In this document: positions 12,484-24,596 of the stretch, in pieces
Layout of the letters: every line of letters begins with the position of its first letter
How positions within the stretch are numbered: the stretch's first letter is position 1
From: Endocalyx cinctus
Lineage: Eukaryota; Ascomycota; Sordariomycetes; Amphisphaeriales; Apiosporaceae
Assembly: GCA_001600455.1 (NCBI GenBank)
Contig: BCKC01000011.1
Location: forward strand, 399,835-463,834
DNA: 64,000 nucleotides
Direction: 5' to 3'
The notes under the pieces: generated by a model
What the model saw: only the letters and a program-made list of their open reading frames with translations
The model's database searches: none
What the model was told of the DNA's origin: nothing
Program-made: the position numbers and the translations under genes

Positions 12484-12726
12484 CCGAAATATGAGAAAAT
12501 AGAAATATACATAATGCTTTTATGGATGATGGATTAACAGAAGTTGGAATTTCAGGTGAGGATACGTTATTATGTTTAAGCCTGCTGAAACCCTTTTACC
12601 TAGGATGGATATTCCACTCCGAAGAAAGTGCGATGAAATACAAAGCCATAAAAATTAAAATATTTCTTGTCTCAATACCATTTATTACCCATAATCTTAA
12701 ATATACAAACTATCTTGGCCGTAGCC

Positions 12727-13329
12727 TCACTCCATATAATGTCTGGGATCTGACCCAAGGAACCTTTCGGTTAAATGTTCAAAACCTCTCAATAAATCCA
12801 ACCATATTTCGTCTTCTATCGTAATAAACATTTCTTCCCACTCCAAAACTAATTTATCCCACATGTCTGATCCGAAAGTTATTTTACTGTCAATATCGTA
12901 AGATAAAGTGTAGCGAAGGTACTCCGTAAGACTTTCTTCAGCCTCCCTTAGGACGTTGACTAACGGTTCTAAGGGTCTGGAGACATGTGGACCCCCGTCA
13001 TGAATTGTAATCGTAAATGGCTCATCGGTATTTTCAGTCGGAATTCCGTCAGGAAAGGCACGATTAAGAATGGCATAGATGACATGGGCTTTTGTCGGCA
13101 AGCGTTCCACCCGGCGCGAATCTCCAGAATCAGCATTATAATAGACCGTATCCCATACTGTACCACCGTAGGCTGTTTGAGTTTCTCCTTTTTCAGAGTG
13201 AAACTCGCCTACTGGTTGTCTTCGAACCTGTTCTCGGACCTCTCCGTCGTGCTCGAGACCGCCTTCGCCCGTGAGTTCCGCATCGTCCAAGATCTGCATG
13301 GCCGCTATTTTGGCCTCTCCACTATCCAT
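12727..13329 (-). CDS. Hypothetical acidic protein, 200 residues
   Basis: This is an uninterrupted frame from ATG at 13329, tail to tail with the glycosyltransferase. I recognise no domain. The product is acidic and hydrophilic. The first third is Glu/Gly-rich, and the rest looks like a small alpha/beta fold with Trp and Tyr residues (TVWDTVYYNAD, VLEWEEMFITIEDEIWLDL). There is no signal peptide, membrane helix or Cys pattern. Codon-like composition and length above the background of the AT-rich flanks favour a real gene, but orphan status is possible. No intron is evident. Confidence 0.5.
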   Translation of the reverse strand: MDSGEAKIAAMQILDDAELTGEGGLEHDGEVREQVRRQPVGEFHSEKGETQTAYGGTVWDTVYYNADSGDSRRVERLPTKAHVIYAILNRAFPDGIPTENTDEPFTITIHDGGPHVSRPLEPLVNVLREAEESLTEYLRYTLSYDIDSKITFGSDMWDKLVLEWEEMFITIEDEIWLDLLRGFEHLTERFLGSDPRHYME

Positions 13330-14873
13330 AAAAATTAGCAGATTTACTGAAATCTTGACTTGAACAAATTTCAGGCTGTGAGAGTATTAAATCGCCACCA
13401 CGATCACACTATAATCAAGCATCATTCATAGGGAAATTTGTAATCAAGATATGGGTAGTTATATGGCATGAACCAGACAAACCCGACTTCTTTGTGTGAC
13501 ACAGTATATATTTTCGGTTTTGTAGACAATGATTAAATGTAAGTCGTGGTCGGTATGTTCTTATAACTTATCTTGTGCTCCTTGGGTATTGTTAAAGACT
13601 ATGTGTTAGAGCTCGTGAATTACTCTTCCTTGTTATGTGACCATCTAGCCAGGTTCGGCGGTCTTTGTTGAACGGTGAAACATACAGACAAAACTCCGTG
13701 CCAACAGAAATGAAACAATACATCAAATATAGAGGTAAAACTAGAGAACTACTCAGTAAAGTTTATCGCGAAAAGAGATTTATGTATGTAGGAACACGGT
13801 CAACCTGTTTGTCATACTATGTTAATGTAAAATAACTCTCTCTCCTTAGATTGCCTCAGAAATAACCGGCGACTGGACGCTGAATCTTGTGTAATCAGCT
13901 CCGTATTTAGGAGTTCTGCTAAATATTATACCTATATTAATAGATGAAATTAGGCTTCGGATCCATGCTGTTAAATATTTTCAGAGAATTCACAAAGTTA
14001 AGGTCGCATTTAGTAGCTACTGGTTCCACTCGAAGCTATATTCCGGAAAGAAATGAAGTTAAGATGCTCGCTCCAAAAGAACCTGAAATTCCTCTTTTTC
14101 CAAAATAATCAGGGAGAATATGCCTTGAGTCGATTAACTAAGGGGAAATGTGACAGAATTAATCCTAGCCCATGCAGAGCTCGTATATGCTCTTTATACG
14201 AATACGCTGTAGTGAATACGCTCTAGTGGAATTAAGATGCAGGCAGCGACATTTCCACAGCCTGCATGAAAACTACATTTTTCCACTTCACATAGCATAA
14301 AGTGCATTTTCTTTCGGTGAAAAAATAGGAACAGTCCAAGGCGTATTATCTGGCTTATTAATTACTAGTATGCGTGTGTCATATGACATAATTTGTCTCA
14401 GAACGCCATTTCGGATAAAAATATTTCTCAAAACAGCGCGTTTTAGGCACGTATACCTGAACGAGCCATATATGGATATATCGATATAGGTAACTTATAC
14501 TATTTTTCAGCGAAGTCCAACAAAGGCGTTGGCCAAAGCAACTGTATTGATTGATTATGTGTAAGTTGTTAAGTTCTCCATTCGAGCTTAGGCGGGGCAA
14601 GTATGCATGGCGTACTGCTTTTAGCTATGTAGTATGCTGATATATATTCAGACAGAGTCAGCTTCCCTTTTCCCTTCCGTCTAATATCACAGTCAAGGCA
14701 GTCAAAACGCACCACGAGGCCATTCTTTCTTACAGTGGGCATTCATTAAGATATGCCTCAATGGACTTGTGCCTCTAATTGAAAACTTTTACTCTTCCCA
14801 CTAGAAACCATACCCGAAACTCACACCAAAATCTGCCCTCAACACTTCACCAGTATCATATCATTGACTTATC
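13330..14873. other. AT-rich divergent spacer
   Basis: These 1.5 kb lie between the start of the hypothetical protein and the start of the HET gene. No gene, RNA or clear repeat is seen. The final 150 nt before 14874 are C/A-rich, as in many fungal leaders. Confidence 0.5.
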
Positions 14874-17365
14874 ATGGGCATACCTCGTCACACACGCCAA
14901 CTTCGAGCCGACGAAGCGGCACAGCGTAGACGAGAATTAGCAGCGGCAGAACGAGCTAAACCGCGGCTAGATCCCCGGGATTGCTCCTTGCACCAACGTC
15001 GGTCTCTTCCAAATAATGCTGATGTAGATACGCAGTTGAAACGCGCCAGCGAGATCGCGATCACAAATGGCTGGTGTTGCCATCAAGTCCGGCATTGGTT
15101 AAATACCTTTGATATGGAAACGTTCCTATACTTGGCCAATATGGAAAGGTCGCCGAATCGACTTGAGAGCCATCAGCGATGCTTCAAACACAAGGCCTGT
15201 ACGGCCTATCATACAGATTTTGCTACATACGTCACCAAGCACGTAAATCCCGACTGCCACTGCGCAATTATCTCAGTACCTTACAAGCAGCTTACTAAAA
15301 CCCTCCGCCGAGGCCAAATACCGCTTATATCCATCGAAAAACCATCAGATACTGACGCGCCCTATAAGCTGCACATTCACTCTCGATCTAGACTCTCCAA
15401 ATATATTGCCATAAGTCACGTCTGGGCTGACGGCCTTGGCAATCCGAAGGAAAACGCACTCCCGTCTTGCCAGATTGATAGGCTGAATTCTAGTCTCCAC
15501 TCGATCCGGGAACTATACGAAGATGTCAAGGTAAGAAGGCTATTCCATTTCGCTTAACTTGCTACTTCTCAATGTCTTTGTTGATCAAGCCTAACGTATA
15601 ACTTTAAGAATCCTGTTCTGTTCTGGATGGATACACTCTGCATCCCCGTAGCATCAGAACACCTGTCCCTTAAACTCGCACAGATTGACAAGATGGCATC
15701 CATCTACAAAGGAGCGGTTTCCAGCCTAGTGCTAGATGCTGAGTTAATGGCCACCGCAGTGGAAGTTGTACCGATATCGACAACGACTGCGACAGGATCT
15801 AATGGCGGAGGCAATGAAGTAGAAGGTGTTAATAAAATCACACCCATAAGACTGAGCACTCATTCACGAGCTCAGATCGCCTGTAGCGTCTGGATGGCGC
15901 GTAGCTGGACGCTTCAAGAAGGACAGCTTCCACCTACGATCGCTGTGCAGTTCTTAAACGACACGGTAATTTTAGGCAACACTTCTAGACTCGATGGCAA
16001 GTATCAAGAAAGGTCAACAAATCAACATGAGCATTCGCTCGCAGCTTCGGATTGTGCTACAAACGCTGAACTTGCAACTCCGGCCGGTCGAGCTAACGAA
16101 GACGTACCACTCATCGACCCTACTTCTGAGCAGTTGCCACAAAATGAGGTCACCGCATCGTCTACTTGCAACTGTGTCGACATAAATTTTGAGGAAAATC
16201 TCTACTCCAATTTCTTTCAAGAAACTAACGATTTTGTTTCGGCGTGGAACGAGCTCGCCGGTCGATCAACAACCATGTCCCAGGATGTTCCTTTGATAAT
16301 TACCAACATCATGCAGTTAGAAAACCGTGCCCTCTTAACATATTACGAAACCTCGGAGATGTTCCAAGCCATCATTCTAAGTCTGGAAAGACCGCCGCTG
16401 TCCATCTTCTTCAATAACGGTCCGAGACAAGACCAACACGATCATCATAAAAATAGATGGGTCCCACGGGAAATCGGATCTGATAAGTTGACAAGAAGCG
16501 GTTCTCTGACTGTTCATCCAACTTACTTATCATACACTTGTAAAGATGACAGTGAGGATGGTGACGCCGAAGGTATATCGGTTTACTTAATCGACGGTAT
16601 TCCACCGTTGCAGTCGGCCATATACGTTCACTGCAAGTCTGAGGGCATAGCGTTTCTAGTGGAACCTTCAATATCCCCCACTGATAACTTTGACGCCACG
16701 GGCTACAACTCAGTTTGCGTAATCATTGAGAAGACAGCTCTACCAACGGCTCAAAGCATGAGGAAAGGAGCCTGCTTCTACATCCCAGCCGACCAACAGG
16801 TCAAGAAAAAGCCCTGGTGGCGTCAAGTTAGACAAGCTGTACGATTTTGGCATCATCCACGAGATACATCTGGAGTCGAGTTGACTTTTGTGTGCCCGAT
16901 CCGAGCAAAAGAGATTGAGATCGAAGGACTTCCAGCTCCATCCGTTGCGCATACATATGACATTGAACCGATCACGACAAACTGTGAACTTAAGATCCAG
17001 TACGGTATGTAATAGTGACGGATCGCCACGACGAGGCCATTGACTTTGAGTGCTATTAGGCTAATTCGTGCACAGAACCCCTTCCCGGCTTCTCTCGTCT
17101 GAAGAAAAGATCGAAAAACTCATTATTGGCCGGTCACTCGTTTGTTGTTTCTTACGATCTGGTGGTCATTGTCTCCGTCGTCGTTCTAGGCGTAGTACTA
17201 GGGACATTTTCATTTTACATCGTACCACTCACGCCTGCGATTGCCTTCCTTCTCGTCTTTCTGTACGATGGACTCATATACTACCTCAAGATCCTGGACG
17301 ACTGGAGGTACATACGTTCATTTGAAGCCATTGCGGCAAGCCGGCCGATCAAGCAAGGTGTGTGA
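14874..17365 (+). CDS. HET-domain (heterokaryon incompatibility) protein with C-terminal membrane segments
   Basis: HET proteins mediate non-self recognition and cell death between fungal strains. There are three exons: 14874-15530, 15609-17004 and 17076-17365, giving 780 residues, with phase-0 and phase-1 GT-AG introns. The HET core begins at about residue 178 with YIAISHVWADGLGN and continues across intron 1 into FWMDTLCIPV, then KMASIYKGAVSSLVLD and WMARSWTLQEG, all hallmark motifs. A poorly conserved middle follows. The last exon encodes two long hydrophobic helices (VVSYDLVVIVSVVVLGVVLG and a PLTPAIAFLLVFLYDGLIYY segment). This architecture, a soluble HET domain N-terminal and paired membrane helices C-terminal, suggests membrane tethering of the death domain. 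The early Arg/Ala-rich helix and the Cys/His-rich 70-180 stretch have no assignment. Confidence 0.9.
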
Positions 17366-18759
17366 ATAAGCGACATCGAGCCGCTGATTACAGGCGCGCT
17401 CAAGGATAAGGATCACTAGCTGGGTTAATTGTTCGAATTTCCGAGTGAAGTTTTCGGCAAGTTTTGTCTAATTTAAAATGATAGCATTGGAACTATTGAT
17501 GCTGCTCAATCGAGCTGATTTTTGGGCTGTACGCGGTTCATATTAATGATATGACGGCCCATAATGAACCCGTTTTATGAAGTAGTCAAGGGACCGGATA
17601 CGTACGATTCAGTTCATCGTCTAAACTTGAGGAATATTACGAGACAATGTCTAAAGAACCATCCGTGAAAAAAAAATGAGAGCTTACTCGCATAATAAGG
17701 CACAAAAATATCGTTCTTTTCTCCAGCTCTAATTCTTTTCTCCTCTATGAATTTCTGAAATTTTACACATCGAATATTAACGAGATTGCGTGTGAGCAGT
17801 GCCCGATGACATCGTGGTATATTCTCAATCTGTTTTATCTACATATAGCTCGTTGGAATTTTTCCCTTAGTTCATGGCTTTTATTTGAGCTTTTCTTGAG
17901 ATAAAACCGACATATGGTTCGATTAAGGCTTATTCTAAGACGAGGGTGATACGCCTTAATCATGACGATACTAGGTGTGGGGGCCATCGAAGTGGTAATC
18001 CGCTTATGAACATGCACTGCCTCTTCTTTTGCATATTACTCAATTGGTCAGTGGTGTAACACCACACGTCAGCTTACCCTTTCTGCCTGTCTGCCTGTTT
18101 GGGCTTCTGTGGTAGTGTTGGAGAAATGGCCTGCCCGCATACTGTGACCATGCACTGAACCGAGGTCACGTCTTACTGAATGTAAAAAAATTTTACGGTA
18201 TTTTTTCTTTTTTTTCGTTATTTTTCCGTTCCAGAGAAGCTGGCTGGCTGGTGCATCCAGAAGTGCAACAACTTTATCCTGCATATGCGGACAGAAATTG
18301 GACGACTCAGCCACCATCCTATCAGCATACATATAGGTCTATGGATATGAAATCATTAGGAGGTATTGGATGGAGATATGGTATAGCTAAACCGCCCCCA
18401 CTCTTTATTTTACAAAATATTATACCTGAGAGCGCGCGTCGCTTGCTGCTTCATGCAGAACAGGGGTAATCGGCGAATAAAGACAGACAAGATATTTAAG
18501 AAGTCAGCTTCGTACATAATAGAAAGTGATCAAGTATTGAAGATTTCCATTCCAACAAAACTAAGTTTCGTAGGCCTAGGTTCAAATTTTTATTGTTTTC
18601 TTCATTTCCACCCTGAGCGCCAGGAATTTGTTTATTTTCTTTTTCGTTTTCTTTTTTTCTAGAGCAAAAAAAAGACCGATCTCATTCACTTTCATCTCCT
18701 CCCAATTCATAATAACGTCACTATTCTCTCCACCATCACGTTGCTCAAATGAATCAACA
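17366..18759. other. Intergenic region upstream of the Clr5-ankyrin gene
   Basis: These 1.4 kb have no supportable gene. The last 150 nt before 18760 are T- and C-rich (a pyrimidine leader). Two GGCTGG/CTGCCTGT-rich patches near 18080-18110 and 18240-18250 are simple sequence. Confidence 0.45.
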
Positions 18760-21700
18760 ATGCCGCTCGATACCCTTCCGGCTCTCGATAATGGTGGCGA
18801 CATATGGAAACAAAACGAAGCCCTTTTCCGACATCTCTATCAAGACAAGAGGAAGTCGTTGAAGGAGGTCAAAAGACTTATGGAATCAGAGTATGGATTT
18901 CGAGAGACTCCGTAAGAGACCATATCATACACTCGCTTTTGCTTAATAGTTGTATCTAATCTACTTTAAGACTATCTACCTATGAGACAAAACTTCGCGA
19001 TCACTTGTGCCTACGCAAGAAATCCAAAAAGAAGTATTGGCCTATCGTGCGTCGACATGTCGAGTACCGACGACAAATCGGAAAAACAAAAACAGGCGTG
19101 TATCTCAATGGGACTATGATTCCATGGACTAAAGCATGGAAAGAAATAAGAAGGGCAGGTCGAGAGCCCTTAGATAATACCGGTAGGCTAATTGTTTCTC
19201 GTGACTAGATGTCTTAGTCATATTGTCTCTAATTGTTCTTTAGGTTCTCTAGATTCTCCTGAGGAACTCCTAGATGGTATCATTGTGCGCACACCGTCAC
19301 CTGTCCCGCAATCTATACTTTATAGCTCGGAAGTCATCTCCAGAAATTCACCGGAGCCATCCCAGCCATTATCACCGAAGCCATCAAATACGTTGGTGAA
19401 TGATCCCATTGACTGGAATGTAAACGCTAGACCAAGCCCTACAGGTACGTTATTGCTTCACGAAGACAATCTAAATGAGATTCATAGATTATTGATGTCG
19501 ATAGTGCTTGATTTTCCTTTGCTGAATCACGAAAACCTTCTCGTTCTACCCCGGCGGAGCCTGGAATGGAATAATTCTGCAACGTCACTAACTGAAACAT
19601 CCATGGGGACATCTTATAAGCACCTGCTTAAACAACTTGTCCAAGAGTCCCTAGGCGGAACCCCATGGAAGACGTTGATGAATAGTATCGAGTGTAGGTG
19701 TTTTATCTCTCCACTTTTCTTGAAACTGCTTTGGATACGATAGCCCGAATTAATATGATTTCGTTCTTAGATTCGTCAATACAACCGAATCGTTCAAGTA
19801 CTGGGAGTCAACGAGAAGTTACTTTCTCACTAGCCAGAACTCCGGAGGATTCGTTTCTGTCTTTACCCTTTAACACGTACCGGACTTACTCTCAACTTTC
19901 ATCCTCGACTCGCTTCACGGACTTTTCAGAATATTTCCATACTTCGTCGCTGAGCAAGAATTTCAACACTTTCTACTTTCTAGGGCAAGTGCTTTATCTC
20001 TTCTCCAATCATTTGAACATTCGCGAGCTAGGGGATGTAAGAGATGTGTTAAAAATCCTGCTCTACGGAATTTCTCGTCGAGCATTTACTGATTTATTCA
20101 AAATTGATTCACCAACTATTCTATCCACATTAGAAGAGTTTATTATTATGACGGGATACGACATGCCAGATGAATTCACCTTCTTGATCCAAGTTGGTGC
20201 TCAGCACAGGGAATGGATCTTGCGTCATGGGATAGAGTACCTTGATATGGCAGTAGACCTAGGATGCTTGGAAGCAATACACGTCTTACAGAACATCGGT
20301 GTACGACCAGTTGTCACCCTTAATTTAATCTTCATGGCCAATGATTCCCAATTATTGGATTGGGCAATGACACTGATCGACAAAAGGGGCATTGTTAATC
20401 TCATAGGGGAAATAAATTCGATTGAACTATCATCGTATCTCTCCAAATGTATCGAGACCTTTCCGTGGCTTCCAGAATATAAGCTGGAAATCAGTGCCCT
20501 ACTTAAACAGAAGCTGAAGCCGAGATGTCTATGGGGGGGAAACTGCTACCCTTTCAATATCCCGGAAAAATACCGCCCGGACGTGCATGACAAAATATTT
20601 TACCGAGAGAAAAGACTATATAATGAACTTGAAACTTTCAACAAAAAAGATCCCGCAATAGCCACGAGAGCCAGCGTCTGTCCTGCAGCTAGGGTTGGAC
20701 CAGAGGAGCTTAGAGCATATATATATTCGATATCACGTCAAGATAAAGACGTATTAATCTTACTTCAAGCAATTCTTCACGAGTACTTCTTCATTTCTTA
20801 TCCTATGGAGGAACGTCTCAAAATTATTCGGACATTAATGGAGCTCGGCCTAACCCCGTGGACAAACACTTATCAAAGCCTCAACAGCTACTTGAACCAA
20901 CTAATTTACATTACTTTTTCGGATAGCGATGGAAGTCCCCAGGATCTTGAAGACTCTACATACATACTAAAGAGACTTCAACACAAGGGGGCAACCATCG
21001 ACGCCAGCACTCTACTAGCCGCGTGTGACGATTCTTACGGGACCCGTGCTTTTGAATTCCTTGCGCAAAATGGCGCAGACATCAAAGCCAACGGTCATAT
21101 CGCACTTGCTATTGCTGCCCGAACCAATCAATATAAAATTGTGAAGTGGCTACTTCACCAGGGAGTGGACGTTAACGCTCCCATTTATTCTGATGGTCAC
21201 CCGGTGACTATTATTTTCGCTGCTTTTTCTGGAAAGTTTTATCGTCGTAATATTCATGGCATTGCTCCTCATACTGATGACAAGGTTGACATCATCACCT
21301 TTAAAATCTTGATAAAGCACGGGTTGAAACTGGAGACAAGCCCAGGCCATTCGAATCCAATTTACTTCTTAGAACATATTTTGGATCGATATATGATGCA
21401 TCAGCCTCTGTTCGACCTGGTCAGCTTCCTTCTGGAGCAGGAACCCCAGTTTAAAGACCTTTCAGGTACCGAACAATATTATTTATTGGAAAGGTGCATT
21501 CGTCCGACTCTTCCTACTCTGATGCGTAAAGGGTCAGGACGTACCGGAATTGAACTATTTGACCTACTCTACCGGCGTGGGGCTCCTCTCCGATCTGGAT
21601 CTCCATTAAGTTCATTGATATCATATGGAGGTAACCAAAAGTTACTTGACGAGTTGCTACAAGCAGATGTAGACATCAATGCATATCCATCAAGAGACTG

Positions 21701-22364
21701 GCGCGGGCAACGACTCACGCCTCTTCAAGCAGCAGCAGCACAAGGTAATGAGAGCCTGGTATCTCGGCTCCTAGATCTTGGCGCTGACGTTAACAGACCT
21801 GCTGTGGGAGATGGTGGCAGAACAGCGCTGCAAGCTATCTGCGACTGGTCTCCTGTATCAGATGACGAGAAGGCGAGAAGAAGTAGTATTCTGAGTCTTC
21901 TGCTTCTTCGCGGCGCAAACGCCAACGCGCCCCCTTCGGAGGGCAAAGAGGGATACACGGCGTTACAGATCGTTGCGATGTGTGGGGATTTGGAAACAGC
22001 GGCCCTGCTCATCGAACACGGAGCTAACCCTAACAATTACTTGGCTTGCTGTGAAAGCACTCTAGACCTAGCTGCTTTAAACGGTCGACTGGACATGGTG
22101 CATCTTCTCTTGAAGACTGGGGCCTTTAGTTTTAATAGGGGCTCAAGTGGTTATGATGGGGCTATAGAAGCCGCGTCGAATAAGTACTATGCGCCACACC
22201 ATACGGTAGCTGATTACATACGCCAACATGCAGCCAGTAACGAGGAATTATTTCTAAGCACATCAAGTCTGAAAGATGCGCATGAGAAAGCGATGCGCGA
22301 AGCATTCGGCGGTATAACAACTAAAATATGCCCTCTAGAATTTGAAGAGTTGGGAATTAGATAA
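18760..22364 (+). CDS. Clr5-domain and ankyrin-repeat protein
   Basis: Four exons, 18760-18911, 18971-19182, 19244-19684 and 19771-22364, give about 1,132 residues. The N-terminus is a Clr5-type domain: IWKQNEALFRHLYQDKRKSL, then VKRLMESEYGF, spliced into STYETKLRDHLCLRKK and WPIVRRHVEYRRQIGK. The middle has no known motif. The C-terminal 450 residues contain degenerate then clear ankyrin repeats, such as TPLQAAAAQGNESLVSRLL, DLGADVN, TALQIVAMCGDLETAALLIE, HGANPN and STLDLAALNGRLDMVHLLL. Introns 1 and 2 are strong. Intron 3 uses a weak GTATCG donor (19685), chosen because it alone gives phase 1 to match the TTCTTAG acceptor. Clr5-ankyrin proteins are common, expanded, fast-evolving families in Pezizomycotina and are thought to act in protein interaction or recognition. 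The exact role is unknown. Confidence 0.82.
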
Positions 22365-23261
22365 GATAGAAATAGACGACAAAACTCGTTCAGGATCTAT
22401 TTGGTAGCATGAAATACGACGAAAGTAGTTCGGTTTTCAGCTTGATGTTCGAGCTCGAAGAGGGCGTGCCCCACGTTGTCTCGTTAATCGTAAGGTAAAA
22501 CCTGGGTTTCGGGTTTCACTCCTAAAGAATAGTTAATTATACTTCCAGAAGGGGCAGTTTTGATTCATTGGAAGAGTAAGCTTGCAAGATATGAACATTT
22601 TTTGTAATAGTCAGCATGGAGTTGATGTGGTTATAAATCTGGGTAATTTCTTGTTTTTGTATGCGTTTATTCATTTTATATAATTTCATATATTACAAGC
22701 TTAATAAGTACGTTCTTCTAGACTTTTTTTTTGCGATCCAGGGTAAAGCATGGCAATATATCTATTGTTTATAAACTATACCGTCCGAGTTGATATTACC
22801 GAGCAATTTACTCGACAGCTCAGTTGAAGGTACCGTCAATTGCCTTGGACATCTAGGAACCTAGTTGCAAACTGCTTTCTTCCTACATAGTCAAAATTGA
22901 TTCTTATACAGTTCCCTTAATCATTGACTAGTTCAATCCTTATATATGGCTATAAGCATTAACCCTGAGACGTTATACGATGAGATATTTTGCCTCTATC
23001 ACGAAACTTGGAGTGAAATAGTAGCTGAGGATGCGTACATGACTCGGTAATGAATGCGATGGATTCTTGAGTAGCTGGGTAGTTAAATTAATCTTATCGT
23101 TAAAGGTGGAAGCGTATGTATAGGTGCATCCGATGAGGTGGGTCGCCGAGGTCGGCTGTACTACTGATTAAGTACTTCATCGCTAAGCTAGCTTCAACCG
23201 CATTTGAGTAATAGCTCGGATTTACTCAAAGACACAACCTGTCGAGTCAGCTGATAATACC
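22365..23261. other. Intergenic region upstream of threonine aldolase
   Basis: These 0.9 kb are AT-rich and hold no gene I can support. The right end is the aldolase promoter and leader. Confidence 0.45.
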
Positions 23262-24484
23262 ATGGGAAACGAGGCGGAAAATACTACCTGGCTCGGTCAA
23301 TATGGATCGGCAGCTTTTGACCTGAGGAGTGAGAATATTCCGTAATCCCTACTAACTAATTAGTTCCCTGCTCGCGCGCGCTCTCACCGACTAACGAGAA
23401 ACAAATAGGCGATGTGACGACGACGCCCACCAGGGCGATGCTCCAGGCTATCCAGAACTGCTCGCTGCAAGATGACGTCTGGGCTGAGGATCCCGATACC
23501 AACGGCCTCGAAGAGCGCTGCGCATCTGTGACGGGCAAGGAGTCTGGCCTGTTCGTCCTATCCGGTACCATGGGGAACCAGCTTGCGCTGCGGTCGCTCC
23601 TCACGCAGCCGCCGCATTCCATCCTATGCGATCACCGGTCTCACGTCTACAAGAGTGAGGCCGGTGGGATCGGGATACTGACGTCCGCCATGGTGTATCC
23701 CGTGGTACCGCGTAATGGGATACATCTAACGTTGGAAGACATAAAACCTCTCGTTTCTCCCAGCAACAACAGCGTCGTAGGATGTCCCACAAAGGTCATC
23801 GTATTGGAAAATACTCTTTACGGCTGCATATTCCCACTCGAGGAGGCCCAGCGCATCTCGGCGTTTACTCGAGAAAGGGGTATCAAGATGCACTGCGACG
23901 GCGCTAGACTGTGGGAAGCGGTAGCTGCAGGTGCAGGGAGCCTCAAGGAGTATACGGCCTGTTTTGACACTATTAGCCTATGCTTCTCTAAAGGTCTAGG
24001 CGCGCCCGCCGGGAGCGTATTGGTCGGCGATAAACATAGCATCCAAGTTGCTAGGCACGTTCGCAAGGCCATAGGAGGGGGGTTACGCCAGTCCGGCGTC
24101 TTGACCTCGGCTGCGATGGCGGCCTTGACCGACACGTTTTACGGTGGTAGTGCAAATACGGAAGGCGGATTGCTCAAGCACTCGCACGAAACAGCGAAGA
24201 AGGTAGAGATGATGTGGAAAGGGGTTGGTGGTACGACGAAGTATCCGGTGGATACAAATGTTGTTTGGTTAAACTTAGTGGATGCGGGAATTTCCCTTTC
24301 CACGTTCAACGAGCTGGGAAAACAGGAGGGGTTAAAACTCAAGGGAGAGCGGTTGGTGGTTCACTACCAGATATACCTGAACGAGAAAGCAGTGCTTGAA
24401 AGGCTGGAAAGGGTATTTAAGAAGGCATGGGAACAACGAGGACAGCCGTCTTTTACTTCGGATACAAATGCTTCACTTTACTAG
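23262..24484 (+). CDS. Low-specificity L-threonine aldolase
   Basis: This PLP enzyme splits L-threonine or L-allo-threonine to glycine and acetaldehyde, in the cytosol. There are two exons, 23262-23328 and 23409-24484, giving 380 residues. The 80-nt phase-1 intron, when removed, restores the family start FDLRSDVTTTPTRAML. The fold-type I pattern follows: VTGKESGLFVLSGTMGNQLA, HRSHVYKSEAGG, HCDGARLWEA, then CFSKGLGAPAGSVLVG with the PLP lysine at residue 217, and RQSGVLTSAAM. Length is normal for the family. No targeting peptide is seen. It lies tail to tail with the pectate lyase, only about 110 nt away. It could act on beta-hydroxy amino acids of secondary metabolism, but nothing shows that here. 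Confidence 0.94.
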
Positions 24485-24596
24485 CTAAACAGGTATATGA
24501 AATCGGTGTTAAAATAACTTGACGTAATAATTAAATCTCATTTTTATGGTAAAATAGAAACTTATATATACTCTAGGCTCAGACACAGGTCTCTTC

